Under the pieces are notes generated by a model that had not been told where the DNA came from, ran no database searches, and saw only the letters and a list, made by a program, of their open reading frames with translations. From Ditylenchus dipsaci (lineage: Eukaryota > Nematoda > Chromadorea > Rhabditida > Anguinidae), in the NCBI GenBank assembly GCA_004194705.1, contig SADC01001334.1, positions 372,001-436,000 of the forward strand: 64,000 nt of DNA, written 5' to 3'. Shown here one piece after another: positions 48,301 to 60,300 of this stretch. Made by a program: the position numbers and the translations under genes. The number at the start of each line of letters is the position of its first letter. Position 1 is the first letter of the stretch.

Positions 48301-51300
48301 AATGCGGTAATTATGAACACACACGGTTAGGTCTGCATTAAATTGCTTTTTAAAAATAGCTGAAGATCCAATAATCTCGGCTAAAAACGCGAGGGAGGCA
48401 AGATAAGCCAAGATAAAAAAGCTACGACCGAAAGGGAAGTTCCGAAAATTGTAAGACCTTGTACGCGGAGATCAATATACTTGATTTGTATATAATAATT
48501 GCAGAGAAGAATGACTGCGTCTAGTTACCTGCCTACTCAATTAGAAGACAAATCCTTGCACAATGAACTTATAGTCCAAATTCATCGGTGTAATGGATTG
48601 GAAAAGTTGACTACAGGTTAAAAATGAAAATTATTAGTTCACAAACCTAGGTTGTAATAATGTCATGACAGCAAAAAAAACCTTAAGTTTAAACAGGCCG
48701 GTTTAATTGATTTTGAGACGTCAGATCTTACACTTTTTGAAAAATTTGATCAATCAGAAAATTTTTGATTTTCGATTAAGAGGCTTTATAAGTTTTATTT
48801 TTAAACAAACTAAAAACAAAAGTGTAACCGATTTCTTATAAAATTTGTTATTTCAAGTTGTTAAATTTGGTTTTCTGATAAATTAGAATCTTGAATAGTG
48901 GGCAAATCTAGTCACAAAATTTTCAATTAGAACCCTGTTTTAACATCAAATATATGCTTCTAGACCAAACTCTGCCTGATAGCTACGTTGCCTATCAACT
49001 ATTTGATTTACCTGTTCACATGAGTAAAGCTGTGAAATTGTCTAGTGATCCTGAATTTAATGATACAAGAGCATGGACACTGCCAGTCATGAGTCAGGCA
49101 TTGCATGAGTATTTGAAAAGTCAGGTAACAAATATACTGATTGATCTGGCATATTAATTGTAAATGTCAACAAGCACTGCAGGAATTACTAATATACATA
49201 ATGTTGGAAGAACGACCCACAAGCCAGCCTCTGAACAAAACAAAGCTGCCGCTTTAGGGTTCTTGAATTTGCCTTTGTTCCCTTTGGCCAGGTCAGAAAT
49301 GTTGTAAAAAAAATTGGGTTAACTTTACAAACAATTACAGGAATCAGAGAATACGTGGAACTTTTCCTTGGTTAAAGTATAAGTTTTTAGATTTGTTCAA
49401 TTAGCTTATAAAAGAATCGATTTTAGTTGGATTGCTCAATATCTGAAGCATCTATAGATGTATCAATTCACTGGAAATTTTCATATGTTTTTGAAACAGA
49501 TGACGAACTTCAAGATGAATTGGTGTGTATCCAGCTAATTCAGACCAGGGTAGAATACGGTCGGTTAAACCTCAGTTATTCGGCAGTCTCAGGCATCTCG
49601 CTTTTTGTAGCACATTTAATCTTTTTCGTGACATATTCCAGCCTTTTAGAAAACCGAAACCGGGACCTCGACAATCAATCAACCGAAAGAAAAAAAATCA
49701 TAACTGGAAGCCGTTTTTTCATCTGACTAATCTAAAAACCGACCGAATCCTACCCTACTTTAGACTTGTAGATGACTTCATTATCCTTTTTAGATTTCCA
49801 AAACAAAAGTTAGAGAACCTACTCAATCTCAAAATTTCCCCGGAAAGACCAAAGAAGTAGAATTTTCAATCGCCGAGCCCCTTGTTCCGTTTCCAGAACA
49901 ATCTCAAGAGTCCGAAAATAACGCTCTATCATCCAAACCGAAAGAAAGCTCTGAAAATCAACTCAAACCCATATCTGCTTCAGCTCGCCTGCAGGAAATA
50001 CTCAGACCACAGACTCCAAACGAAGAAGAAGATTCAGAAAAAGAAGATTTGGAAGATCAAGAGCTGGAGCGGCGTTTGCTCCACTTGCCTACACCCCATT
50101 CTCCAGTGCAAAAAGAAGAGCCAGAGCGTGTATTGATTCCGCCTAAGCTGTGCCATGCCCCAGCTCCTTCGCCTCCATTGCCTGAAGCCACTATAGCTGC
50201 TTTACACATCGATAATGGTTCTGTAGCAAGCAGTCCAGCTAGTAGCTCAGTGGCCTCAGATGCAACTTACACCACCTCAAGTACTCAACAACCAGTTAAA
50301 CCCAGCAAAAAAGACAATCCTAGTACAGAAAAACCTAAAGTAGAGGAACAGGAGATTGAAGAAACTGTCGAGGAGCCTCAAAATTCTGACCGACAAATGG
50401 AAAAAATGCTGGAACTAGGTGAAAAGGTTCAACTATCGCCGGATAGAGGTTTGAAAAGTGGTGGGACAGAGGAAAAACCATTGGCTGCAGTTCGCAGATC
50501 TCTGTTAGGAGATTTGCCGAGTCTTCAGCCAGTAGCTGCAAAGAGAGCGACCAAAGCTGTCGAATTTACTACACCCCTGCATTCTTCGATTCCACGTAAG
50601 CATTTCGGGTTCAAAACGGCAAAGCTTTTTTGTAGAAATACTGAAGAAATGTCCCCTTTTCAAATGTTCTAGTGTAATTTCCTGGTTTTTTTAAAAATGT
50701 CTTTTTCTTTTTAACACGAGAACGGCCGGTTGTAAGAGTTGCTGATTCTGACGCAGAATTTCACGCTGAACACGATGGTGCGGGTCCTTTTTGCTTCAAT
50801 AATGGATTCAGTAGGTGAAAAGGGGTCCGGAAGGTAACAAATTGTACATGGCTAACATCCAACTAAATACTCACAAGTTTTCAATTAATGCTGATGGTCA
50901 TTATACACCATTGCTGATAATACACCAAAATGACCGCCAAGAGTTCAGCTTTCTAACAGTACCAAGTATAGACTTTTTGGTTTTAAAAAGTTAAGATAAA
51001 TCACAACAAATGTTCCACATGGCATTCTACAAGTCTGTGTAGAGATGACATATAACTTAGTAATCAAAAAAAGAAAGAATAGAATCTGACCATCATTTTG
51101 GCATTAAATGCATCAATAGCTCATTGTGAAAACGTGACAAAATGTCCAAAATCAATATATAAGTTGCAACACGAATTTCCTATAACTTTTTTTCTACTGG
51201 GAAAACCTATAGTTCTGCCACCAGATTCGTGCTCAGCGTAGTCGATTTGCTTATGCAATTGGTCTAAAAATATGAGAGTGAGTGTGAAATTCTGAATTCC

Positions 51301-54300
51301 GCTCAAGACAATAAAGATTTAAATTTAAAAATAATGTACAGGGTGTAGCAAGTATTTTTGGCTTATCAAAATGGCTGTATTTTTAAAATTTCATTAACAC
51401 ATCAACCAGATCTTTTTTTTTATCAGATAGAGGAAGACGGGAGTTTTTGTTTAATACCAAATTTGTGCTACTAATCTATCTGATTCTTCAAAAAATATCG
51501 ATTTTAGTGCGATATGGTGTTCAGTACTCAAAAAAGGCCTTTTGTGTGGTTGAATTCGGCCAGTTGGGAAGTTACGTTGCTGTGCAGAGAAGTTTCAAGC
51601 GTCAATATCTCCTTCCAGTTCGTGCTAAGGTTCCTCACAAAGACAGCATTAAGCAATGGTTTGACAAGTTTTTGGCTTTCGGGGATGTCAACCGCAAGAA
51701 GAGAAACAACACAAGGTTAGGGATTTTCAAGTCTTTCTTTAAATTTCTTCTTTTGATTTTAGATGGGCTCGGACAGATCTGGTGATAGCTACAGTGCTCT
51801 CGTTTTTCACTGCCGATATTAAGGATGGTGCACCTCCTCACTGGGCTCTTCGTGTGCGTGCGTACCTCTCTAAAGTGTTTCCTCAACGATGGATGGGCAG
51901 AGGTTCTCCAAATTTGCCATTGCCACCTTACTCACCAGATCTCACGCCATGTGACTTCTTCTTGTAAAGCTGGATCAAAAAAAAAATTTTCGTTCAAACA
52001 TTTAAACATTTGCAAATGTTTCTTCAACACTTCTACCGCCAACAGCGATACAACGGTTAAATCGAAGAGGATATGCTGCGATACAATTATTGATAATTTC
52101 TTGAGGCAATTGTTTAAATGCAATTTCAATTTTCCCAATAAGCTCATCCAGGTCTGAAATCGACTCACGGTAGGCTAGGCTTTTGATCCAGCTCCACAAG
52201 AAGAAGTCACATGGCGTGAGATCTGGTGAGTAAGGTGGCAATGGCAAATTTGGAGAACCTCTGCCCATCCATCGTTGAGGAAACACTTTAGAGAGGTACG
52301 CACGCACACGAAGAGCCCAGTGAGGAGGTGCACCATCCTTAATATCGGCAGTGAAAAACGAGAGCACTGTAGCTATCACCAGATGTGTCCGAGCCCATCT
52401 AAAATCAAAAGAAGAAATTTAAAGAAAGACTTGAAAATCCCTAACCTTGTGTAGTTTCTCTTCTTGCGGTTGACATCCCCGAAAGCCAAAAACTTGTCAA
52501 ACCATTGCTTAATGCTGTCTTTGTGAGGAACCTTAGCACGAACTGGAAGGAGATATTGACGCTTGAAACTTCTCTGCACAGCAACGTGACTTCCCAACTG
52601 GCCGAATTCAACCACACAAAAGGCCTTTTTTGAGTACTGAACACCATATCGCACTAAAATAGATATTTTTTGAAGAATCAGATAGATTAGTAGCACAAAT
52701 TTGGTATTAAACAAAAACTCCCGTCTTCCTCTATCTGATAAAAAAAAAGATCTGGTTGATGTGTTAATGAAATTTTAAAAATACAGCCATTTTGATAAGC
52801 CAAAAATACTTGCTACACCCTGTACATTATTTTTAAATTTAAATCTTTATTGTCTTGAGCGGAATTCAGAATTTCACACTCACTCTCATATTTTTAGACC
52901 AATTGCATAAGCAAATCGACTACGCTGAGCACGAATCTGGTGGCAGAACTATAGGTTTTCCCAGTAGAAAAAAAGTTATAGGAAATTCGTGTTGCAACTT
53001 ATATATTGATTTTGGACATTTTGTCACGTTTTCACAATGAGCTATTGATGCATTTAATGCCAAAATGATGGTCAGATTCTATTCTTTCTTTTTTTTGATT
53101 ACTAAGTTATATGTCATCTCTACACAAAGTTATGGTTTGCAGAATGCCAGGGTAGAACATTTGAAAAATCCCTACTTCAACAAACAAGTTGTGATTTATC
53201 TCCACTTTCGAAAACAAAAAGTTTATGTTTCTTATTATTAGAAAGTTGAACTCTTGGCGGTCATTTTGGTGTATTATCATCAATGGTGCAGTATGATCAT
53301 CGGGGCGCATTGATTGAAAACTTGCGGTTATCTGGTTGTATTTTGACCATGCACAATTTGTCACCTTCCGAGCCCTTTTTCACCCACTTGATCCATTATT
53401 GAAGCAAAATGGACCCGCACCATCGTGTTCAGCGTGAAATTCTGCGTCAGAATCAGCAAATCTTACAACCGGCCGTTCTCGTGTTAACCTGTTCACTCTT
53501 ATTCAAGATCGCAACGGAAATTCTGCGAAAAAAAAACTTTTGTACAGTCTTTACATAATCTTGCTACACACTCCGTTCTTGTAAATCTTTGTATTTTTTT
53601 CAATACTTATTTATAAAAGTTGTTTACAGAAAAAAAGTAGAAAACCACGCGTTTAAACTAGACCTCAGCTTTTTTTAATTTTTTTTCGCTAAGTTTTTTT
53701 TTCAGAAAAAGGAAAAAAGTTTTTTTTAAAGACTCTTTCTCTTTCTAAATACAAATTTTATTCACCTTTTAAAAACATAAAATGGGTCAGAACATGTAAA
53801 AATTGATTTCCAGTTATGATTTCAGTCAAAATTTCAGCCAGTGAAGCATCCAGCGTCGCAGAGTCCAACTCCGATTTAATAGACTCTTCAAACGGTAAGC
53901 GACCTCACAAACACAGGACTTTAGAGCTAGCTTTTGCTGCTGAGTTGTCACCAGCGCCCCTTCTCTAAAAACACCTGCTGTAAGAGCAATAATTTTTAAA
54001 TCTGAAACATTTTAAAATTTTTGTAATAAAGATAACTGAAGAATCTGACCATCTATCAGAAGAACCAGCTGAAGGAGTCAGGGTTCGTATCAGAATAGGC
54101 AGATTACGTATCCTGGAAGGCTCTTTTCTGCTATCCCACCAATATGAAGGTGCTAAGGTGTTTGTGGAGTGGAACTTTTTAGACTTTAACCGCGATGTTT
54201 GTGAGACACCAGGCAACTTTCCGCTGCCTAGAAAAGCTACTGAAGTGTGCAACATCGATGCAGAGAGAGGTTTTATTCATTGAGATTTATTTAACATAAT

Positions 54301-57300
54301 TTTTCATTGACTGTACTGTAGCTTACGAACTGAACCAACGAAGACTAAATTTGTTGAGTCAATGGACAACTTCCAACAATAGGTATTTATTAGGCTATAA
54401 TTAGTTTTCGGCTCGTTTCTCGAACTAAATCAGGGCTCTCAGGTGTTTAAAATGACATTGGGGTGAAGAAAAGACGGCGCTGGTGTCATATGAACTCTAT
54501 CAACACCAAATAAGCAAATAAATATGTCAGTTGTGATACAATTTTTCGGCGCTGGTATAAAATGCCCCCTGCCCAAATTTAACTCTATTAAAGTCGCTGT
54601 AACTACCCTTTGAAAAAACAAGTTTAGGCTTAGCCCTTAGGCTTAGGGTACGCCAGCGTACGGAAGATGTGACTAATAAATGTATCACGCATTTTTTTCC
54701 GGGGGTCCGGGACATATATTTGGGTACTCTTTACTTAAGTTTTAAAGGGAAAAATTTATGGGGAGGGGGGGGGGTTTATTCTATACTAGATCAAATTTTC
54801 TATACCTTTTTTTTCTGCTAAGCAAACTATGATGAAAAATCTAAAATTTTCTGTGAAATTATGATCACTCTTCTACAATTTTGGGCTAAGTAAATAGGCA
54901 TGATCCCGGTCACCATTTTGAGCGAATATCTTCCATATTTTCCTCAAATTTCAGCTGGTTGGGAACGGCTAGAAAATTACCTATTTTCAAAAGCTGTTTT
55001 ACTCGTTCCAATCCTGAAACTTCTTCACAATGATGACCCTAAATTTTATTGACTAAGTTGTTGCGTCTTCGACGCAAGTGATGTCTACAAATTTCTTCAC
55101 TTTCCCAGTCTGGGGTTTGGTGGCCTACTGGTTAAGGCATTTCCCTGCGGATCCAAAGGGAGTGGGATCAAATATCCCCTCCATTCCCCTTTTTCCAATT
55201 CACGAGCTGTTGGCCGTGGCCGCTCGCGACAAAGTTTTTTTGATAAGTCAATTGATTATCATAGCAGAAACATAATTTATACATAAAATATTTGATTTAT
55301 TCCTATTTAAAAGACAAAGAAGAGCAGAAGAAGGTCCGAAAATTGAGATTTAAGGGTTCACTTAAACCTTAGCCCTTGAATGGTTTTTCAACGTTCTCCT
55401 GCCCCACTCACTTGAATCTGAGCCAGTGTTTCCGAAAGTAACCACTACACTTACGCGTACCATACAGTACGCGTACACTTGGAAAGTATCTTACACCTAC
55501 ACGTACACTTGACAATGAAACATACCATACATCGTAAAATTAAACGTACACATACCGGTACACCTACACTTGAAATTGAACAAACCCTACCCGTACACAT
55601 ACAGTTTGGCGTACTGTACGGTACAGTACGCCAAACTGTATGTGTACGGGTAGGGTTTGCTCAATTTCAAGTGTAGGTGTACCGGTATGTGTACGTTTTA
55701 TTTTACGTGTACATGTAGGTGTATGGTACGTTTAATTTTAGGTGTATGTGTAAGGGCAGGTGTACGTTTGATTTTAAGTGTATGTGTACGGTTAGATATT
55801 ACTAGATAGGTGTTACTGTAGGGGTCACTTTCGGAAACACTGATCTGGGCCCCACACATTGGCATTGACTCCCTAAGGAAAATTTTTCAAATTTTATCAG
55901 TTCTTTTATCGAGAAGTTTCTATGCGATGATTCTGCATCAAAAAAATCACCTAAAACAAAAAAGTAATAATTCGGTATTTTTGGACAACAAGAGGATCAA
56001 GGCAAAAATACTGGGGTCTAAGGTTTGAGCGATTGGGGAGCTCAGGTTCAACTTAGCCGATTCAAGCAACAAACAATGAAAATTATAAGCTGAATAGTGC
56101 AAAAACAGCAGAAACTAAAAAATAGAAAATTTTTCAAAAATTTAGCATTTCAATGAGATTTCCAAACAACGACCGGTGAAATCCGAACCGGCCTGATTAG
56201 ACTGACGAATCAGGTTTAGCGAGAAAATTCGAAAATGATGTTTAAACCCCAGTGAACTTTTTAAATTACAAAAATTGCAGATTGTCCTTTACACTCGTAC
56301 TGGACCCAGGAGAAGACCAAACCCAAGACTTTGACGACCTTTGTGTAGCAGAACTTAATCTGAAAGAAGTCTTTGACACACCTAATCATTTTCTTACTAG
56401 TAAGTTCAGTTTCCTCGTGTTTTACAGTTTGAAATCGATTTAAGGACACCCATTTGGCTGTACAGTGGCGGAGAATTGATTCCGAATGATCTCCTCTTTT
56501 TCAAACTTTTTGCTTACTCGCACAGAATGAAAACAAAAATACACTGTTGTAGCAATACACTGTTGTAGCATTTGAAAGCCCTGAATCTTAGCTTGACCGC
56601 ATAAATAGAGGCTTTTCTTAAAACATTCAAATGTAAAAATACCAGTTAATGCACCATTCCAAAGGTTTTTAATTTTTCCACCGAATGACATATAAAGCGT
56701 TGTTTAGGATGACACAAGGCTAAGAAACGGACAGCTGAAGCTGGAATATGTAAGCTGAAATGTAAAAAATACCTCTTTTACGTTTTTTGAGCCATTTTTG
56801 GGTTTCCCAACTTCCACCGTCCGTTTTTTAACCCTATGTCATCTTAAAGGACCATGAAACTTGATAAGCATAGCAATTTGCGGAATTTGAACTCGCGCGG
56901 GACCACTCTAATTTTGTCGTAATTATTTTGGCACTAGCTTCTGCCCGCCCTGCGGGCGGGTTTTATTTTTCGATGAACGTTTGTGGCAATATATTATTCA
57001 TATTGTGACATTTTAAATTCAATGCTACCAAAATGAGACCTTTCACTCAACGAATTTTCAAAATTTTTAAGGTTCTCGATACAAACTTTTTTGTTTATAG
57101 CAAAAAGATAGAAACTCTCCGGAAAGAAGCGCGCCAAGAAAACACAGAACTTGATAGGACATTAGAAATTTTTAATCAGTCTCAAGCGGCGATCACACAT
57201 TTTTACTATTAGTAAAATTTGTCGCGCGACATTTCCTATTATCTTTCGCTAAAATTCAGTTGTTTCGCCTGAATTTCACCAAAAGTTAGAAAAAAATCTC

Positions 57301-60300
57301 GCGCTACAAATCCTACTGATGGTAAAAAATGTCTGGTCGACATCTTCAACCACTTCTCAACTTGATTCTAACACGAAAAAATAACATGAACAAACAGAAT
57401 TAGCAGATATGATAACAACGAAGAGTCTTTTTTTTTCAACCATCGTTCTTTACTGAGTAACCGCCGAGCAGAAAGAGAAAGACTGAATTTCGAAGATTAA
57501 TATTGAAACTTGCGAGAACACAGCAATCACCGTACCACGAATGACCACCACGCGGGTCAAGCATCTTGATTCTTCGCTTCTTCTCTTGAGGCACCACCGA
57601 GTCGAATAAGAGAGACTGAATCAAGAAGCTTTTTATTGAAACAACGAGAAATGTCAAAGGGGAGAGACTGAAGATAAAAATTTCATATTGAGACATAAAG
57701 GAATACAACAATCACAGTACCTTGTATGACCACCACGCGGGTTTAACATCTTGATTCTTCGCTTCTTCTCTTGAGGCAGCACCGACTCGAATGAGACAGA
57801 TTGAAGATCAAAGATTCATATAAAACATAGAGAAATACAACAATCACAATACCTTGTATGACCACCACGCGGCTTTAACATCTTGATTCTTCGCTTCTTC
57901 TCTTGAGGCACCACCGAGTCGAATGAGACAGATTGAAGATCGAAGATTCATATGAAACATAGAGAAATACAACAATCACAATACCTTGTATGACCACCAC
58001 GCGGGTTCAACATCTTGATTCTTCGCTTCTTCTCTTGAGGCACCACCGAGTCGAATGAGACAGACTGAAGATCAAAGATTCATATAAAACATAGAGAAAT
58101 ACAACAATCACAATACCTTGTATGACCACCACGCGGCTTGAACATCTTGATTCTTCGCTTCTTCTCTTGAGGCAGCACCGAGTCGAATGAGCCAGACTGA
58201 AGATCAAAGATTCATATAAAACATAGAGAAATACAACAATCACAATACCTTGTATGACCACCACGCGGCTTGAACATCTTGATTCTTCGCTTCTTCTCTT
58301 GAGGCAGCACCGAGTCGAATGAGACAGACTGAAGATCAAAGATTCATATGAAACATAGAGAAATACAACAATCACAATACCTTGTATGACCACCACGCGG
58401 GTTTAACATCTTGATTCTTCGCTTCTTCTCTTGAGGCACCACCGAGTCGAATGAGACAGACTGAAGATCGAAGATTCATATGAAACATAGAGAAATACAA
58501 CAATCACAATACCTTGTATGACCACCACGCGGCTTGAACATCTTGATTCTTCGCTTCTTCTCTTGAGGCACCACCGAGTCGAACCACGAAGAAAAAAGAG
58601 ACTAAACCAAGAAGATTTAGACTGAATCATGAAACAGTTCCAGCACCTTGAATGGCCACCCTCGGGTTTAGAACCTTAATTCTTCGACACTTCTCTTGAG
58701 ACACCACAAAGAGAACAGAGACTAAACCGAAAAGATTTATATTAAATCGTAGAAGCATGAGACAGTTCCAGTACCCTGATTGACTACCACTCGGGTTTAG
58801 CACTTTGATTCTTCGGCGCTTTTCTCGAGGTACCATGAAGAAGAGAGACTCAACCAAAAAGATTTATATTGAATTGTAGAAGCATGAATCAGTTCCAGTA
58901 CCATGATTGGCCTCTAATCGGGTTGAGCTGCTTTTTTCTTCGGCACTTCTGTTGAGACACTACGAAGAGAGACTAAACCAAAAAGATTTATATTGAATTA
59001 TAGAAGCATGAATCGATTCCAGTACCATGATTGGCCACCACTCGGGTTGAGCTGCTTGATTCTTCGGCACTTTTCCTGAGACACTACGAAGAGAGACTAA
59101 ATCAAAAAAAATTCATATTGAATAACAGAAGCAAAAAGCAGTATCATGATTGGCCACCACTCGAGTTTAGCTGCTTGATTCTTCGGCACTTTTCCTGAGA
59201 CACTACGAAGAGAGATAAAATCGAAATATTTATATTGAATTATAGAAGCATGAATCGGTTCCAGTACCATGATTGGCCACCACTCGGGTTGAGCTGCTTG
59301 ATTTTTCGGTACTTTTCTTGAGAAACTACGAAGAGAAGAGAGACTTAACCGAAAAGATTTTAGAACAAACAGATGGTCAACCACTGAATTTTAAGAAACA
59401 AAAAATAATGAAACTCTCAAAGGCTAAATCTTGTTAGAACATTTATTCTATTTCATTGCGAGACCAACTTTCAAACGACAATTTTGAGACACAACGTTAC
59501 ACACACCGTTACACACACCGTTACACACACACAACTCTCTTTTAGTATATAGGATTTTGAAATCAAAAAATTTTGTGTGATTTTCATTTCCAGTAAGTTC
59601 CGTTGTGTAATCTTTTCTCTCTGTCTGTCTATTTTTATGCGCTTCCTTGTTTCGATCTCTTGAAATATTTTTAGGATTCTCCTTTGCAGCGTGCTGATGA
59701 TCTCACGAGCAAGGATTAGATCTATCGACGTATCGAACTGCTGGTGTTTGGATTAGATAAGTCTTTTTATGTTGTTTTCGCCGTCTTTTGCTTTGTGGTT
59801 CCTTTTGGGTGTTGGTTTTGGTTTCACTCGGCTTTCAAATTATATTCTTCTCTATCCTTGGGTTACGAAGTTCCAGAATCCTAAATGAATTTCAGCTGGT
59901 CGACAGCCTTATCGAGATCAATTTTTTTCCTGTTATCTTCTCTTTGTTTCGATTTTAAATAAAAAAAATCCTATTGGCTTTGGTCGCACATTTATCTTTG
60001 TAGCGGATTTTTTCAGGTTCATGCTTTGACTGTGGTTCAGAGTTGAGAACAGTGAAATTTTTTGTGTTAGGTTCTGCAAAAAAAAATTTGGTCTGGGCAC
60101 ACAAAAGTCAAGGATACAGAGCTATACACAGGAGGTGGAAATCGTCGACAAGGCCGTCCATTAGTGCGAAAGTTTGAGATTCACTACGACCATAGCACGA
60201 GAAGACACTAATGATGGTGCAGACGCATTTGGAATTGATGAAAAGGCATACTTCAGTGATTATGACACCGACTAAACTGAAAATGATGTTACATGTGAAA

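Larger units (their letters stand above)
50714..53484. mobile_element. Tc1/mariner-type palindromic element with duplicated transposase fragments
   Basis: A 2.77-kb palindrome is flanked by TA, with ends ACACGAGAACGGCCGGTTGT / inverse. Arms of about 1.27 kb (50714-51979 and 52177-53484) are nearly identical around a ~200-bp loop. Each arm carries the same truncated transposase, pointing to the centre. It lies in the RPGRIP1L intron 50596-53837. Confidence 0.8.

Noticed and set aside
49525..49860. 111-codon ORF containing FRKPKPGPRQS, resembling the human PRPKPRQR segment
   Set aside because: The donor at 49523 and acceptor at 49793 join neighbouring exons in phase and remove this stretch; the likeness is short and low-complexity.
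58007..58630. Repeat protein of 129 and 75 codons on the minus strand
   Set aside because: The frame stays open only because 132 is divisible by three; no start context, no homology, and the unit belongs to a transposon array.
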